A stretch of DNA of 64,000 bases from Gemmatimonadota bacterium (GCA_028873595.1 JAPPOV010000030.1:93957-157956); one strand, 5' to 3'. Positions 46,098-56,366 are shown, counted from the first letter of the stretch. Notes: generated from the sequence alone by a model not told the origin. Numbers and translations: made by a program.

Positions 46098-46817
46098 TCA
46101 CCCCAAGAGTTCGTCGGAGTTCGTCGTGTTCACCGCGGTGCACAGGACGTCCACGTAGCGCTGGAACACCGCGGCGCCCTTTTCCGGAGTGGCCAGGCGA
46201 GGCGAGCCGAGGACACCACGGGACACGATCGGGGGTTTCGGCACCCTTCGCCGGGTATACTTTCGAAGAGTGAGGCCCTCGGGCAGGAAGTCGGCAGCTC
46301 GCTCCATGTTCACCCGATCGGGGGCGAGGTGCAGCATCAGCGAGGTTTCGAGCTCGCCTGCGTGCTCGAACTCGGGATCGGATTCGAGCACGTCGGAGAC
46401 ATCGGTCTGATAGAGATCGTACACGGATTTGTGGGCCGGCCCCGATGCCGTCATGAGCAACGCTTCGAGGTGAGGCTCGTACCGATGCGCCGTGATCAAA
46501 TGGAATTGTCTGACGGACAGGTCTTCCCAGCCCCCGATCAACTCGTTCACGGCTCGATGCAGTGTCTTCCGCCGCAAGCCCGGCGCTCGGAAGGGACCTC
46601 CGCTCACTGTGACACCGTAGAAAAACGGGGGCGCACGCAGGACCCTGCAGCGCTCGGACACGGCGCGTGCGACCTGCGCTGCGATGAAGACGTTCGTTCC
46701 AACAGGGAGGTGAGGGCCGTGCTGCTCGAGGGCACCGACCGTCATAATGAGGCGTGGATCCTCTTCGAGGACGCGACCGACTTTCGGCCATGCCAACTCG
46801 TCGACCGCATATGACAT
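46098..46817 (-). CDS. Creatininase-family amidohydrolase with altered metal motifs
   Basis: 239-aa protein of the creatininase/FAPy-deformylase/MftE family. The first motif reads VGALEQHGPHLPVGTNVFIA, keeping Glu and His but with Asn where the family usually has Asp. The central HGGN motif is replaced by ITAHRYEPHLEAL. The later HAGELETSLMLHLAPDRVNM is intact. Either the metal site is changed or the protein has a different substrate. A GGGAGG Shine-Dalgarno supports the start at 46817, which overlaps the divergent kinase start by 7 bp. Confidence 0.85.
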   Translation of the reverse strand: MSYAVDELAWPKVGRVLEEDPRLIMTVGALEQHGPHLPVGTNVFIAAQVARAVSERCRVLRAPPFFYGVTVSGGPFRAPGLRRKTLHRAVNELIGGWEDLSVRQFHLITAHRYEPHLEALLMTASGPAHKSVYDLYQTDVSDVLESDPEFEHAGELETSLMLHLAPDRVNMERAADFLPEGLTLRKYTRRRVPKPPIVSRGVLGSPRLATPEKGAAVFQRYVDVLCTAVNTTNSDELLG

Positions 46818-49800
46818 CGACACCTCCCTGGGGCGAACGAAGAGCGGATCCTTACCACCTACTGTCCAACGTTGGTCCATGGTGTGCGGCGGCCGCCCTG
46901 TGGGTCTGGGCAGGAACGTCGTCTGTCTGGCTTCTTCCACTCTGCGCGGGGTTCCTGCTCACTTCGCTTCACGACAGCGGACGAGCAGGAAATCGATGGC
47001 GAGCCGTAGGGATCTCCGTTCTCGTCATTGGCATCCTCGTGGGATTCGCCGGCGAACGCCAGATCGGCGAGGTCTCTCGTGATTGGGATGAGTACTGGAG
47101 CGAGCGTGTCGACGAAGTGGGCGTCCTTCTCCGTGAAGAGCTTGAGGAACGGCGACACAGCCTCGGGACCGAAGTCGTAGAAGAACTCGTACGCCTGTGG
47201 GACTCGGACGCCGTCGACCTCGATGGCGAGGCCCTCGCGCAGTTGCGAGCGCGCGCCCGAAGCTCGGCCTTGGCACTGTACGACCAGGATGGAGAGCTGA
47301 TCGCGTGGGACGGTATCCACCGGGGGCGGGTCCCGGACGCTGTGAAATACGGTGAGCGGCTCGATTTGTACCGAGATCTTCCGCTGTTTGGGTACCTCTA
47401 TGTGACGGCGGCGGCACCCGACGGCAGTGTCGCCGTAGCGGCGTATCTATTGCGTGCCTCCTTGCCCGAGGGACTCGGGGCGGACATGGGGGATCTGTCC
47501 AGTCGCTTCTTCGCCGAAACAGGCGAACGCATTCGGATCACGGAGGACGATCCCGGAGTGGCCGAAGCGGTGTGGGACCTCGCTCTCGAGGAGGATCGCC
47601 TTCTCAGCGTGGTCCTTGCAGAGCCTGACCCGACCGCACGTCTTGCCGTACTGGAATCTCGCTGGGCATTCCGCGTGGCGCTTCTCGGGGCAATCGCGTG
47701 GCTTCTGCTCGCTGTGGGTGGGCCTCTGGCGGCGGGTGAAGCGATCGCCGCCACCACCGCGGTCCTGGTCGCTGCGGCGGTCTTGCCTGTCGGATTCGGC
47801 TTGCCGTTCGACGCGGCATTCCTTCGAGAGCTGTACCAGCTACCCGGCCCCGTCGGAATGAGTGCAGGCCGCCTCGCACTCATGGTCACAGGATCCTTCT
47901 TGCTGGTCGCAGTGCTGCCACGGCGCAATGCGTCGGCGCCGTATTGGGTCGCCGGAGCGACCGTCCTTGCCGCCTTCCCCCCGATCCTGCTCTGGCTCGG
48001 CCGCGGTCTGACTCCGGAACTGCTTGCTGGAGGCCGTCCGGAGTGGGTTGCGTATCAGGTTGCGGTCGCGGGTTTGCTGACGTTGGTGGCCGGCCTTGGG
48101 TTCAGCTTCGCGAGAGACGGTGCGGGTGGTCGAGGGTGGGTCTTCGCCGGGTTGGGGTCGGCGGCAGCGATCTCGGGAGTCGCTGGGGTCTGGGCGGCGT
48201 ATCGGCTCGGTATGCCGATCGCATTCACCGTGATCTGGGGGCTTCCCGCGGCGATGGTCGCTCGTGGAATGCATGCATGGCCCGGGTGGCAACGTGCTGC
48301 CGTCGCCTGGGGCAGTGCGGCCGTGATTGGCTCGTGCGCGGCGATTCCCACGGTCTGGGGTCACGGTATCGAAGCTCGACTCCAAGTCGGGGAGGCTCGA
48401 TTGGCGCGACTCGCCGCCGAAGAGGATCTCGAAGTCGAAGTCCATCTCGCCGATTTCGCACGAATCGCCGATTCCCTGGACATCGCTGGCGCGGAAGACG
48501 TCACGATCCTGTACGAGGGGTGGAGGCTGAGTGGGCTCGCGGAACTCGGGCATCCTCTGCGGCTTCAGATCGAGGAGCGCGACGGCTCGCCCGGCGAGGG
48601 TCTTCGGGTGGGCGTGGGTGACACCGAGCCTCAGCCGTATCAGGAACTCCTTGCGCAGGGCCGTCGATCGGGAGGTGTCCAGCTGGTTCAACTGAATCAG
48701 GACGATGCGCGATATATCCTTACCCTCGCCCTTAGCCGGGGGCGCATGCTCGTCGCTGTGGCACCTCCATTCCCGGCTGTGTCTGGCCGGTCGGTTCTGG
48801 GCCCACTTCTACGAGGTGCCGGCGACACCGAGTTGGACCCTCTTTCGGTCATGGCGCTTCCGGAAGGCCAGGGGATCGACCGTTCAGTGCGACGAAGCCG
48901 AACCGGCGAAGGGTGGCGTGCGGAGATCGGCCTGCAGTTCAGCACCGGGCCCGAGTATCGGGCGCGCTACGTGGTCGATCTACCGCAGGTGCCGCTGGCT
49001 ATTGCCCGCGCATCACTTCTCACCCTGCTGAACGCGGTGCTTTTCCTGCTCCTGTGGTTCGGGGGCAGGGCACTGCGCGGAGAATCGGAGCGCGAGCGGA
49101 TTCAGCTGTCGAGTCTGGTGATTTCCTTTCGTGCGCGAGTCACGCTGGCGCTCTTCGGGTTCTTTGCACTCGCGAACGCCCTCTTCGGCACAGTCGCATT
49201 CCGCACGCTCGACGAGGCGTCGCGACGCTCCGCTCAGGTGATCGCGGAGCGTGTCGTGGAAGACGCAGCTGGGTGGTATCAGGCGCTGGGTGGGCAGGTG
49301 GAACGATTGGCCAGCCAGGTCGGCGCGGACCTTCTCGAGTACCGCCATGGGCAGCTTCGCGAGGGCTCGTTGGAAGAGCTCGTCGAGCTCGGGCTGTACG
49401 AGGGTTGGACGCCCTACGACGTGCTTCAGTCTTTGGACACGTACGAGTCAGCCCAGGAGTTCAGAGAGTCCACTGTCGGTCGATGGGAATACGTCACGGC
49501 CTACAGGAGGCTGCCGGACGACGACGTGCTCGCGGTTCAGATCCCCCTCCAGGCAGGGACGAGCGCGCTGCGTACGAGCGACCTGGTCGAGCTCCTCGGT
49601 TTCGTCGTGCTGCTCGGAGCGGTCCTCTCCCTCGCCCTCGCAATGGCGGCAGGGCGGGCTCTGACACGCCCGATTCTCGCTCTTCAGATCGCGTCGGAAA
49701 GCGTCGGTTCGGGAGACCTCGGGCTTCGGCTCCCTGCCCACCGCAAAGACGAGTTCGGTGCCGTATTTCGCGCGTTCAATCGCATGGTCGGTCGTGTCAG

Positions 49801-50869
49801 GCGGGCACGGCGCCAGCTGGTGAGAACGTCACGCAGGACGCAGCTGATCATGGATGAAGCGGCCGTTGGCATGGTCGCGCTCGACCCGGCCGGTCGGGTC
49901 ACGCTGGTGAATCCACGAGCGGAGGAATTGCTCGGAGCCGAGGTCTACGTGGGGCGTGCGTTACCCGGAGACGGAGTGATGGGTGATCCCTTTGCCGTCT
50001 GGCTCGACGATTATCTGGAGGGTAGCGCAGACGAAGCGAGTTCGGATTTCCAGATCGAGGACCGTCGGGTCCGGGTGCGTGCTCGTCGACTGGGGAGCTT
50101 CGGATCGCGTCGCGGTGTGGTCATCGCCCTCGACGACGTAACGGATGAGCTTCGGGCGGAGCGAGTCCTTGCGTGGGGTGAGATGGCGCGACAGGTCGCG
50201 CACGAGGTGAAGAATCCGCTGACACCGATCAAGCTGAGCATCCAGCATGTGCGGAGAGCGTGGGATGATGGACGTCCGGACTTCGAAGACATTCTAGTCC
50301 GCAATGCGGACGCCATGCTTGGCGAGATCGATCGCCTCGCAGAGATCGCGCAATCCTTCTCCCGGTTCGGGGCGCCGGGTGCGCAGGACGTACCGCTCAC
50401 CGCGGTCCCGCTCAGCGAGGTGATCGACGAGGTCATGGTGCTCTACGGTGGCGCGACGTCCCGCGTACGGTTCTCGAGGGACCTCGAGCTGGATCTTCCG
50501 CCCGTCGTGGCGCGAACGGCCGAGCTCAAGGAGGTCCTCGTCAATCTTCTCGAGAACGCACGGCTTGCGGGTGAGGCCGGGACATCGGTCGTGATTTCTA
50601 CTCGTCGTGGCGTCCTCCCGGATACGGTCACGCTCCAGGTCGTCGATGACGGAACCGGGATTCCGGAGGATGTCCTGCCACGGATCTTCGAGCCGCAGTT
50701 CAGCACCCGATCGAAGGGGTCTGGGCTGGGCCTCGCAATCGTACAGCGTGTGGTTCGGGCGTGGGGTGGTCGTGTGGAAGTGGAGAGTGAGGTGGATGTG
50801 GGAACGACGGTGACCGTCACGCTGCGGGCCTGGGGCGATGGTGTGCAGGAGTCCGACGCCCCGGCATAA
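46811..50869 (+). CDS. Very large NtrY-like sensor histidine kinase
   Basis: 1352-aa membrane kinase, far longer than NtrY (about 750). The N-terminal third has two early helices, an extracytoplasmic part (about residues 85-270), a block of seven or eight helices (about 275-530), a second extracytoplasmic part (about 535-745), a helix (LLTLLNAVLFLLLWFGG) and a third sensor segment up to about 935. Then follow HAMP (LTRPILALQIASESVGSGDL), PAS (QLIMDEAAVGMVALDPAGRV), H-box RQVAHEVKNPLTPIKLSIQH with the phospho-His near 1130, and an HATPase domain (VNLLENARLA, FEPQFSTRSKGSGLGLAIVQ). A matching NtrX-like regulator lies about 10.5 kb downstream. Confidence 0.92.
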   Translation: MTSTPPWGERRADPYHLLSNVGPWCAAAALWVWAGTSSVWLLPLCAGFLLTSLHDSGRAGNRWRAVGISVLVIGILVGFAGERQIGEVSRDWDEYWSERVDEVGVLLREELEERRHSLGTEVVEELVRLWDSDAVDLDGEALAQLRARARSSALALYDQDGELIAWDGIHRGRVPDAVKYGERLDLYRDLPLFGYLYVTAAAPDGSVAVAAYLLRASLPEGLGADMGDLSSRFFAETGERIRITEDDPGVAEAVWDLALEEDRLLSVVLAEPDPTARLAVLESRWAFRVALLGAIAWLLLAVGGPLAAGEAIAATTAVLVAAAVLPVGFGLPFDAAFLRELYQLPGPVGMSAGRLALMVTGSFLLVAVLPRRNASAPYWVAGATVLAAFPPILLWLGRGLTPELLAGGRPEWVAYQVAVAGLLTLVAGLGFSFARDGAGGRGWVFAGLGSAAAISGVAGVWAAYRLGMPIAFTVIWGLPAAMVARGMHAWPGWQRAAVAWGSAAVIGSCAAIPTVWGHGIEARLQVGEARLARLAAEEDLEVEVHLADFARIADSLDIAGAEDVTILYEGWRLSGLAELGHPLRLQIEERDGSPGEGLRVGVGDTEPQPYQELLAQGRRSGGVQLVQLNQDDARYILTLALSRGRMLVAVAPPFPAVSGRSVLGPLLRGAGDTELDPLSVMALPEGQGIDRSVRRSRTGEGWRAEIGLQFSTGPEYRARYVVDLPQVPLAIARASLLTLLNAVLFLLLWFGGRALRGESERERIQLSSLVISFRARVTLALFGFFALANALFGTVAFRTLDEASRRSAQVIAERVVEDAAGWYQALGGQVERLASQVGADLLEYRHGQLREGSLEELVELGLYEGWTPYDVLQSLDTYESAQEFRESTVGRWEYVTAYRRLPDDDVLAVQIPLQAGTSALRTSDLVELLGFVVLLGAVLSLALAMAAGRALTRPILALQIASESVGSGDLGLRLPAHRKDEFGAVFRAFNRMVGRVRRARRQLVRTSRRTQLIMDEAAVGMVALDPAGRVTLVNPRAEELLGAEVYVGRALPGDGVMGDPFAVWLDDYLEGSADEASSDFQIEDRRVRVRARRLGSFGSRRGVVIALDDVTDELRAERVLAWGEMARQVAHEVKNPLTPIKLSIQHVRRAWDDGRPDFEDILVRNADAMLGEIDRLAEIAQSFSRFGAPGAQDVPLTAVPLSEVIDEVMVLYGGATSRVRFSRDLELDLPPVVARTAELKEVLVNLLENARLAGEAGTSVVISTRRGVLPDTVTLQVVDDGTGIPEDVLPRIFEPQFSTRSKGSGLGLAIVQRVVRAWGGRVEVESEVDVGTTVTVTLRAWGDGVQESDAPA

Positions 50870-50891
50870 ATCGGTTCTTCGGTATCGGTCT

Positions 50892-50920
50892 TTCCGTCCT
50901 CGCGCGGCGGCAGGTAGGTT
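50892..50920 (+). promoter_or_regulatory. Putative promoter of the RsbRD-like gene
   Basis: TTCCGT (50892-50897), 17 nt, TAGGTT (50915-50920). The ATG at 50927 is six nt downstream of the -10 box, which would make the transcript leaderless or nearly so. Confidence 0.45.
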
Positions 50921-50926
50921 CCCCGC

Positions 50927-51553
50927 ATGCAACCCGATTCCGGCGACCCGACGACGATCGCTGCTGCGGCATCTGCCGCTGCGCCTCGCGTCGGTATGGC
51001 AGAGTTCACCGCCTGGTTGGACGTCCGAGTCGAGAGCCTTGGTGATCTCTGGGTTCAGGAGATTGGAGCTCGGGGGCTGGGACAGGGTCGGATCGACGGC
51101 GCTATCCTGGAGCGGTTCACTCGCCAGCTCGTGAGTATGCTTCCCCTGATGTTGGGGCCGCACCGGGATCAGATCCACCCACTCTGGGTGCGAGGATTCG
51201 AGCTCTTCGGCGCTGTCGCGGCCAAGCGCGGGCTCGCGGCAGGTGAAGCGATTGAGGAGGTTCACCTGCTGCGGGAATTCGTGATTCGAGACCTTTACCG
51301 CGATCCACCCATGGGGGGCGCGGTGCCTCTCTCGTTACGGGAGGTTCTGCGCCTCAATCGGGCTCTGGACGGGGCAGTCACGCACGCCAGCGTGGGACAC
51401 ACCGACGCCCTGTTCTTCGAATTCTTTGAGGCCGAGGGAGCTGCCCTCCTCCCGGGTAATGACATTGCGGCGGAGGTTTCCGAGCAGCTGGGGGCGATCG
51501 GGCACGAGGTTCATCTGATCGAACAGGCGTCAAATGGAGGCGGTGCTCGATGA
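50927..51553 (+). CDS. Helical RsbRD-like N-terminal domain protein
   Basis: 208-aa all-helical protein. The pattern (DLWVQEIGARGLG, FTRQLVSMLPLML, EAIEEVHLLREFVIRDLY, LNRALDGAVTHASVGHTDAL) resembles the sensory N-terminal domain of RsbRD stress-signalling proteins and some kinases, but no STAS or kinase domain follows. The stop overlaps the start of the PLP decarboxylase gene (ATGA). Function is open; it may be a stand-alone sensor or a structural partner of the decarboxylase. Confidence 0.65.
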   Translation: MQPDSGDPTTIAAAASAAAPRVGMAEFTAWLDVRVESLGDLWVQEIGARGLGQGRIDGAILERFTRQLVSMLPLMLGPHRDQIHPLWVRGFELFGAVAAKRGLAAGEAIEEVHLLREFVIRDLYRDPPMGGAVPLSLREVLRLNRALDGAVTHASVGHTDALFFEFFEAEGAALLPGNDIAAEVSEQLGAIGHEVHLIEQASNGGGAR

Positions 51554-53001
51554 GGGACGAGGCGCCGGAGGGAGCCCCGCGATTGGGCGACATGCCTCCG
51601 GAGGAATTCCGACGATATGCGCACGAAGCGGTCGACTGGGTCGCCGACTTCCTCGCGAACGTCGAGACATACCCGGTGTTTCCCTCGGTTCGGCCGGGAG
51701 ACGTCACGAGCCGGATCCCCCCCACACCACCGGCCTCACCCGAGCCGATGGACGCACTCCTGGATGACTTTCGTTCGATCATCGTGCCCGGGATGAACCA
51801 TTGGAATCATCCGGCGTTCTTCGGCTACTTCTCGGTGTCGGCCTCGGGCCCGGGCATCATCGGGGAGTTGCTGGCTTCCGCCTTGAACGTCAATGCGATG
51901 GTCTGGCGGAGCGCCCCGGCAGCCGCCGAGTTGGAAGACGTCGCGACCGACTGGCTGAGACAGCTACTGGGGCTGCCTGACGGCTTCGAGGGTGTGATCA
52001 ACGACACCGCGTCCTCTTCGACGATGTACGCGCTGGCGGCGGCCCGTGAAGCGACATGGCCCGAGGCACACGCGAAGGGCCTTTTCGGTCTGGCTCCGGG
52101 GCGGGTGTATGCGTCGGAGCATGCGCACTCGTCCGTTGAGAAGGGGGTGCTCACCATCGGTCTCGGGCAGGACGGCTATCGGACGATCGAGACCGACGAA
52201 ACGTTCGCAATGAACCCCGTGGCCCTCGAGAATGCCATCGCGGACGACGTACGCGCGGGGCTACGTCCTTGCGCCATTGTGGCGACCTTGGGCACCACCT
52301 CGACCGCGTCCATGGACCCGATTGGGCCGATCGTCGAAATCGCACGCCGGCATGATGTCTGGCTCCATGTCGACGGAGCCTACGGTGGCCCGGCCGCCAT
52401 GTTGCCAGAGGCTGCCCCCTGGTTCGCCGGGTGGGAACAGGCAGACTCGATCGTCGTGAACCCCCACAAGTGGCTCTTCACCCCGATTGACTGCTCCGTG
52501 CTGTTCTGCCGTCGTCCCGACGTTCTCAGGCAGGCGTTTTCCATCGTTCCGGAATATCTCCGCTCCTCGGAACAGGCGGAGTCTCGGAGTCTGATGGATT
52601 ACGGGGTCTCGCTCGGGCGTCGTTTTCGTGCGCTCAAGCTCTGGTTCGTAATGCGGTATTTCGGCCAGGAGGGGCTCGTCGAGCGCCTTCGTGACCACCT
52701 GAGTATGGCCTCTTCATTCGCCGACGCGGTCCGTGCCGAAGACGGATGGGAAGTCATGGCCCCGGTCGACCTCGGGCTGGTCACGTTCCGTTGCACGCTG
52801 GGCGAGACGCCGGAGGATCAGGACCGGATCAACCACGAGATCATGGACGCGGTGAACGCGAGTGGCCAGGCATTCCTGATCCACACCGTACTGAATGGGA
52901 GGGTCGTTCTGCGCCTTGCCATCGGCAACATCAACACGACCCAGTCACACGTCATGGCGACGTGGGCACTTCTGAAAAAGATCGCGAACGATTTTCGGTG
53001 A
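51550..53001 (+). CDS. PLP-dependent group II (aromatic-L-amino-acid type) decarboxylase
   Basis: 483-aa decarboxylase like Dopa/tryptophan/tyrosine decarboxylases. It starts with the usual helical YAHEAVDWVADFL, has NHWNHPAFFGYFSVSASGPG, the PLP Asp in WLHVDGAYGGPAAMLPE and PLP Lys in SIVVNPHKWLFTPIDCSVLF. The exact amino acid cannot be told. It overlaps the RsbRD-like gene and is followed after 120 nt by pntA. Confidence 0.92.
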   Translation: MRDEAPEGAPRLGDMPPEEFRRYAHEAVDWVADFLANVETYPVFPSVRPGDVTSRIPPTPPASPEPMDALLDDFRSIIVPGMNHWNHPAFFGYFSVSASGPGIIGELLASALNVNAMVWRSAPAAAELEDVATDWLRQLLGLPDGFEGVINDTASSSTMYALAAAREATWPEAHAKGLFGLAPGRVYASEHAHSSVEKGVLTIGLGQDGYRTIETDETFAMNPVALENAIADDVRAGLRPCAIVATLGTTSTASMDPIGPIVEIARRHDVWLHVDGAYGGPAAMLPEAAPWFAGWEQADSIVVNPHKWLFTPIDCSVLFCRRPDVLRQAFSIVPEYLRSSEQAESRSLMDYGVSLGRRFRALKLWFVMRYFGQEGLVERLRDHLSMASSFADAVRAEDGWEVMAPVDLGLVTFRCTLGETPEDQDRINHEIMDAVNASGQAFLIHTVLNGRVVLRLAIGNINTTQSHVMATWALLKKIANDFR

Positions 53002-53121
53002 GGCATGCCGCGTCACTGGCGCACCGCCGCGTTATGTGTATGGTGCAGGCTGCTTTGGCCTCAGTAGAGCGATGCAGTGCTCGCAGCGTCGCGAAACGAC
53101 CACACTTGTAGAGTCATCGAG

Positions 53122-54741
53122 ATGGCAATGCGGATCGCAATTCCCAAGGAAGTCGTGTCCGGAGAGCGGCGAGTGGCCGCCACCCCGGACACCGTCAAGA
53201 AACTCATCAAAATGGGCTTCGATGTATCCGTCGAGACCGGTGCTGGCACACTCGCAAACTACCCGGACGAGAGCTACGAGTCTGCAGGCGCCTCCGTCGA
53301 GCCTGACGCGGCTTCGCTGTGGAACTCGTCGGACCTGGTCTGCAAGATCCATCCGCCTCAGCTCCGAAGTGACGGGAGTCACGAGCTGGACTCGCTGAAA
53401 GACGGCGCAACCATCATCTCGCTGCTCTTTCCGGAGCAGAACCCGGAGTTGGTCGAGCACCTGCAGCGGGGCTCCAAGACCGCGATCGCGCTCGACAAGA
53501 TCCCGCGGATCACCCGGGCGCAAAAAATGGACGTCCTCAGCTCGATGGCGAACATCGCGGGCTACCGGGCGGTTCTCGAAGCGGCGCACCTCTACGGCGG
53601 ATTCTTCGGGGGTCAGATCACGGCCGCGGGAAAGACGCGACCGGCGCAGGTCCTCGTCATCGGAGCCGGTGTGGCAGGGCTCGCAGCCATCGGCACAGCG
53701 CGCGGTCTCGGGGCCGAAGTCCGAGCCTTCGATGTTCGACCGGCGACGAAGGAGCAGGTCGAAAGCATGGGTGCGCGTTTCCTCATGCTCGACGTCCCGA
53801 TGGACGAGTCGGGTGAGTCAAGCGGGGGGTATGCGAACATCATGAGCGACGAGTTTCTCCAGGCCGAATTGGCGTGCTTCGCCGAGCAGGCCAAAGAGGT
53901 CGACATCATCGTTACGACTGCACTGATCCCCGGTCGACCCGCACCCGAGCTCATTTTGCAGGAGATGGTCGACAGCATGAAGCCGGGCTCGGTCATCGTC
54001 GACCTGGCTGCGGAGCAGGGCGGGAACTGCACCGCCACCGTTCCTGGCGAGGTGGTCATGAGTAGCGGCGTGCACATTGTGGGCTATACGGACCTGACGA
54101 GTCGTCTGCCCACCCACGCCAGTCAGTTCTTTGGCACGAACGTTGTGAATCTCTTGTCCGACATGGGGGGCGCTGAGGACTTCAAGGTGGACTTCGAGGA
54201 CGAGGTCCTCCGCAAATCGACCATTGTCCGTGAAGGGGAACTCACGTGGCCACCCCCACCGGATCCCGAGAAGCCCGCTGCGGCTGAACCGGCGAAGGCC
54301 GCTGTCCCGGCTCCGGAGGCGCCTGCGCCGAAGAAGAGCAGTGGACACGGACATGGGCCGTCCGGTGAACCGATGGCTGTCGGTCCACGAAATCTGATTG
54401 CGCTTACGCTGGCCGTTGTACTGGCGATCATCGGCTTCACTGCCGAGAGCGCGCCAGTCCCTCACTTCGTGCAGCAGGTCACGGTCTTCCTCCTGGCCTG
54501 CTTCATTGGATGGCAGGTTGTCTGGAGCGTCACCCCGGCCCTCCATACACCCCTGATGAGTGTGACCAACGCGATCAGCGGGATCATCGTTGTGGGCGGG
54601 CTACTCGGGGTTGCGGGGCCGGAGCTGAATACGGCAGCCATCCTGGGAGCGGTGGCGATCCTCGTTGCGAGCATCAACATCGCCGGTGGGTTCCTGGTCA
54701 CCCAGCGAATGCTCCAGATGTTCCGTAAGGAGGGGAACTAG
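53122..54741 (+). CDS. pntA: NAD(P) transhydrogenase subunit alpha (fused cytosolic and membrane parts)
   Basis: 539-aa subunit. The N-terminal NAD-binding domain I begins [20 protein letters not shown] and contains [21 protein letters not shown] Pro/Ala-rich linker (about residues 375-410) joins it to a membrane part with about four helices ([17 protein letters not shown] onward, ending [18 protein letters not shown]). This is the fused E. coli-type layout. The start is ATG 53122; ATG 53128 is an alternative. Confidence 0.94.
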   Translation: MAMRIAIPKEVVSGERRVAATPDTVKKLIKMGFDVSVETGAGTLANYPDESYESAGASVEPDAASLWNSSDLVCKIHPPQLRSDGSHELDSLKDGATIISLLFPEQNPELVEHLQRGSKTAIALDKIPRITRAQKMDVLSSMANIAGYRAVLEAAHLYGGFFGGQITAAGKTRPAQVLVIGAGVAGLAAIGTARGLGAEVRAFDVRPATKEQVESMGARFLMLDVPMDESGESSGGYANIMSDEFLQAELACFAEQAKEVDIIVTTALIPGRPAPELILQEMVDSMKPGSVIVDLAAEQGGNCTATVPGEVVMSSGVHIVGYTDLTSRLPTHASQFFGTNVVNLLSDMGGAEDFKVDFEDEVLRKSTIVREGELTWPPPPDPEKPAAAEPAKAAVPAPEAPAPKKSSGHGHGPSGEPMAVGPRNLIALTLAVVLAIIGFTAESAPVPHFVQQVTVFLLACFIGWQVVWSVTPALHTPLMSVTNAISGIIVVGGLLGVAGPELNTAAILGAVAILVASINIAGGFLVTQRMLQMFRKEGN

Positions 54742-54743
54742 CC

Positions 54744-56366
54744 ATGGAACTCCAGAGCTTTGTGGCCATTCCGAATGTGGCCTACCTCGGCGCTGCAGTC
54801 CTCTTCATCCTGAGCCTGGGTGGTCTTTCCAATCAGGAGACCGCCCGGCGGGGGAACACGTACGGCCTCATCGGGATGATGATCGCGATCGCGGCGACGA
54901 TTCTCCTTCTGGTGGTGCCCAACGGGTATGGAACCGTCCGGGACATCGGATCGAACAATTGGACGGTTCTCATCGTCGCCGCGGTGGTTGGAGGTGCAAT
55001 CGGATCCGTCATGGCCAAGCGCGTGGCGATGACAGCCATGCCACAGTTGGTGGCACAACTGCACAGCTTCGTAGGACTCGCCGCCGTCCTCGTCGGTATC
55101 TCGACGTGGCTCACCGCTGATTTGGCCGGACATGGAAGTGACGTCGTTCACCTCCTGGAGATCTGGTTCGGCGTGGGTATCGGTGCCATCACCTTCACGG
55201 GCTCCGTCGTTGCGTGGGCCAAGTTGCGCGGGTGGGTCTTCGGAAAGCGTGTGCCTGGCGCGCCGTTGCTGCTTCCGGGCCGACATGCGCTCAATGCCGT
55301 AGTCACGCTGACGTGCATCGGGATGGCGGTGCCCTATCTGGCGGATACGGTCGAGCAGGCGGCACCCGCGATCGAGCTCGGTGCACAGGTCGAGTCGGCA
55401 GAGGATGCCCTGGAACGCCTGGAGGTCGGTGGTGGGACAGCGTCCGAGATCGAAGCGAGTCGAGACGAGGTCAGCCGCCTCAGCGCAGAGCTTCAGGCGA
55501 TCAATCACCCGACCACGGACAGCCGTGCGTTCCTTCTGTTGATGATCCTGACGGGGCTGACGTGTCTGCTCGGGGTTCACCTGGTGCTGGCCATCGGGGG
55601 CGCGGACATGCCGGTCGTGGTGAGTCTGCTCAACAGCTATTCAGGCTGGGCCGCAGCCGCAGCGGGCTTCATGCTGGCGAACGACCTTCTGCTGGTTACT
55701 GGCGCGCTCGTCGGATCGAGCGGGGCGATTCTGTCCTACATCATGTGCAAGGCGATGAACCGCTCCATCTGGAACGTCGTCTTCGGAGGCTTCGGGACAG
55801 ACGGCGGAAGCCCGTCGGCGGGCAGTGCGACCATCGAAGGCGAGGTTACGGTCACTGACGTCGACGAAGTAGCCGAACTCGCAAGAAATGCGAAGAGCAT
55901 CATGATCGTGCCCGGTTATGGGATGGCGGTCGCTCGGGCGCAGCATCTCGTGAACGAATTTTCGAGTATGCTTCGCAAGAAGGGGTGCAACGTTCGCTAT
56001 GCGATTCATCCCGTCGCAGGACGACTGCCTGGTCACATGAACGTCCTCTTGGCGGAGGCTGGCGTTCCCTACGACATCGTCCTCGAGATGGATGAGATCA
56101 ACGACGACTGCCCGGACACGGATCTGGTGCTGATCATCGGTGCCAACGATGTGGTCAACCCGGGAGCGGAAACCGACGAGTCCAGCCCCATCTACGGCAT
56201 GCCCGTGATTCAGGTATGGAAGGCAGAGACTACCGTTGTGCTCAAGCGGAGCCTCGGAGCTGGGTACGCCGGAGTCGGCAACCCGCTCTTCTACGAAGAG
56301 AACAACAAGATGCTGCTCGGAGATGCGAAGGATTCGATGGCTCAGTTGATGGCGCTTTTGACGTGA
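54744..56366 (+). CDS. pntB: NAD(P) transhydrogenase subunit beta with a helical insertion
   Basis: 540-aa subunit that carries the rest of the proton channel and the NADP-binding domain III. Core motifs are intact: [75 protein letters not shown]. It is about 78 residues longer than E. coli PntB. The excess maps to about residues 205-265, a Glu/Ser/Ala-rich coiled-coil-like stretch ([29 protein letters not shown]) between two membrane helices. A strong GGAGGGG Shine-Dalgarno precedes the ATG. Confidence 0.95.
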   Translation: MELQSFVAIPNVAYLGAAVLFILSLGGLSNQETARRGNTYGLIGMMIAIAATILLLVVPNGYGTVRDIGSNNWTVLIVAAVVGGAIGSVMAKRVAMTAMPQLVAQLHSFVGLAAVLVGISTWLTADLAGHGSDVVHLLEIWFGVGIGAITFTGSVVAWAKLRGWVFGKRVPGAPLLLPGRHALNAVVTLTCIGMAVPYLADTVEQAAPAIELGAQVESAEDALERLEVGGGTASEIEASRDEVSRLSAELQAINHPTTDSRAFLLLMILTGLTCLLGVHLVLAIGGADMPVVVSLLNSYSGWAAAAAGFMLANDLLLVTGALVGSSGAILSYIMCKAMNRSIWNVVFGGFGTDGGSPSAGSATIEGEVTVTDVDEVAELARNAKSIMIVPGYGMAVARAQHLVNEFSSMLRKKGCNVRYAIHPVAGRLPGHMNVLLAEAGVPYDIVLEMDEINDDCPDTDLVLIIGANDVVNPGAETDESSPIYGMPVIQVWKAETTVVLKRSLGAGYAGVGNPLFYEENNKMLLGDAKDSMAQLMALLT

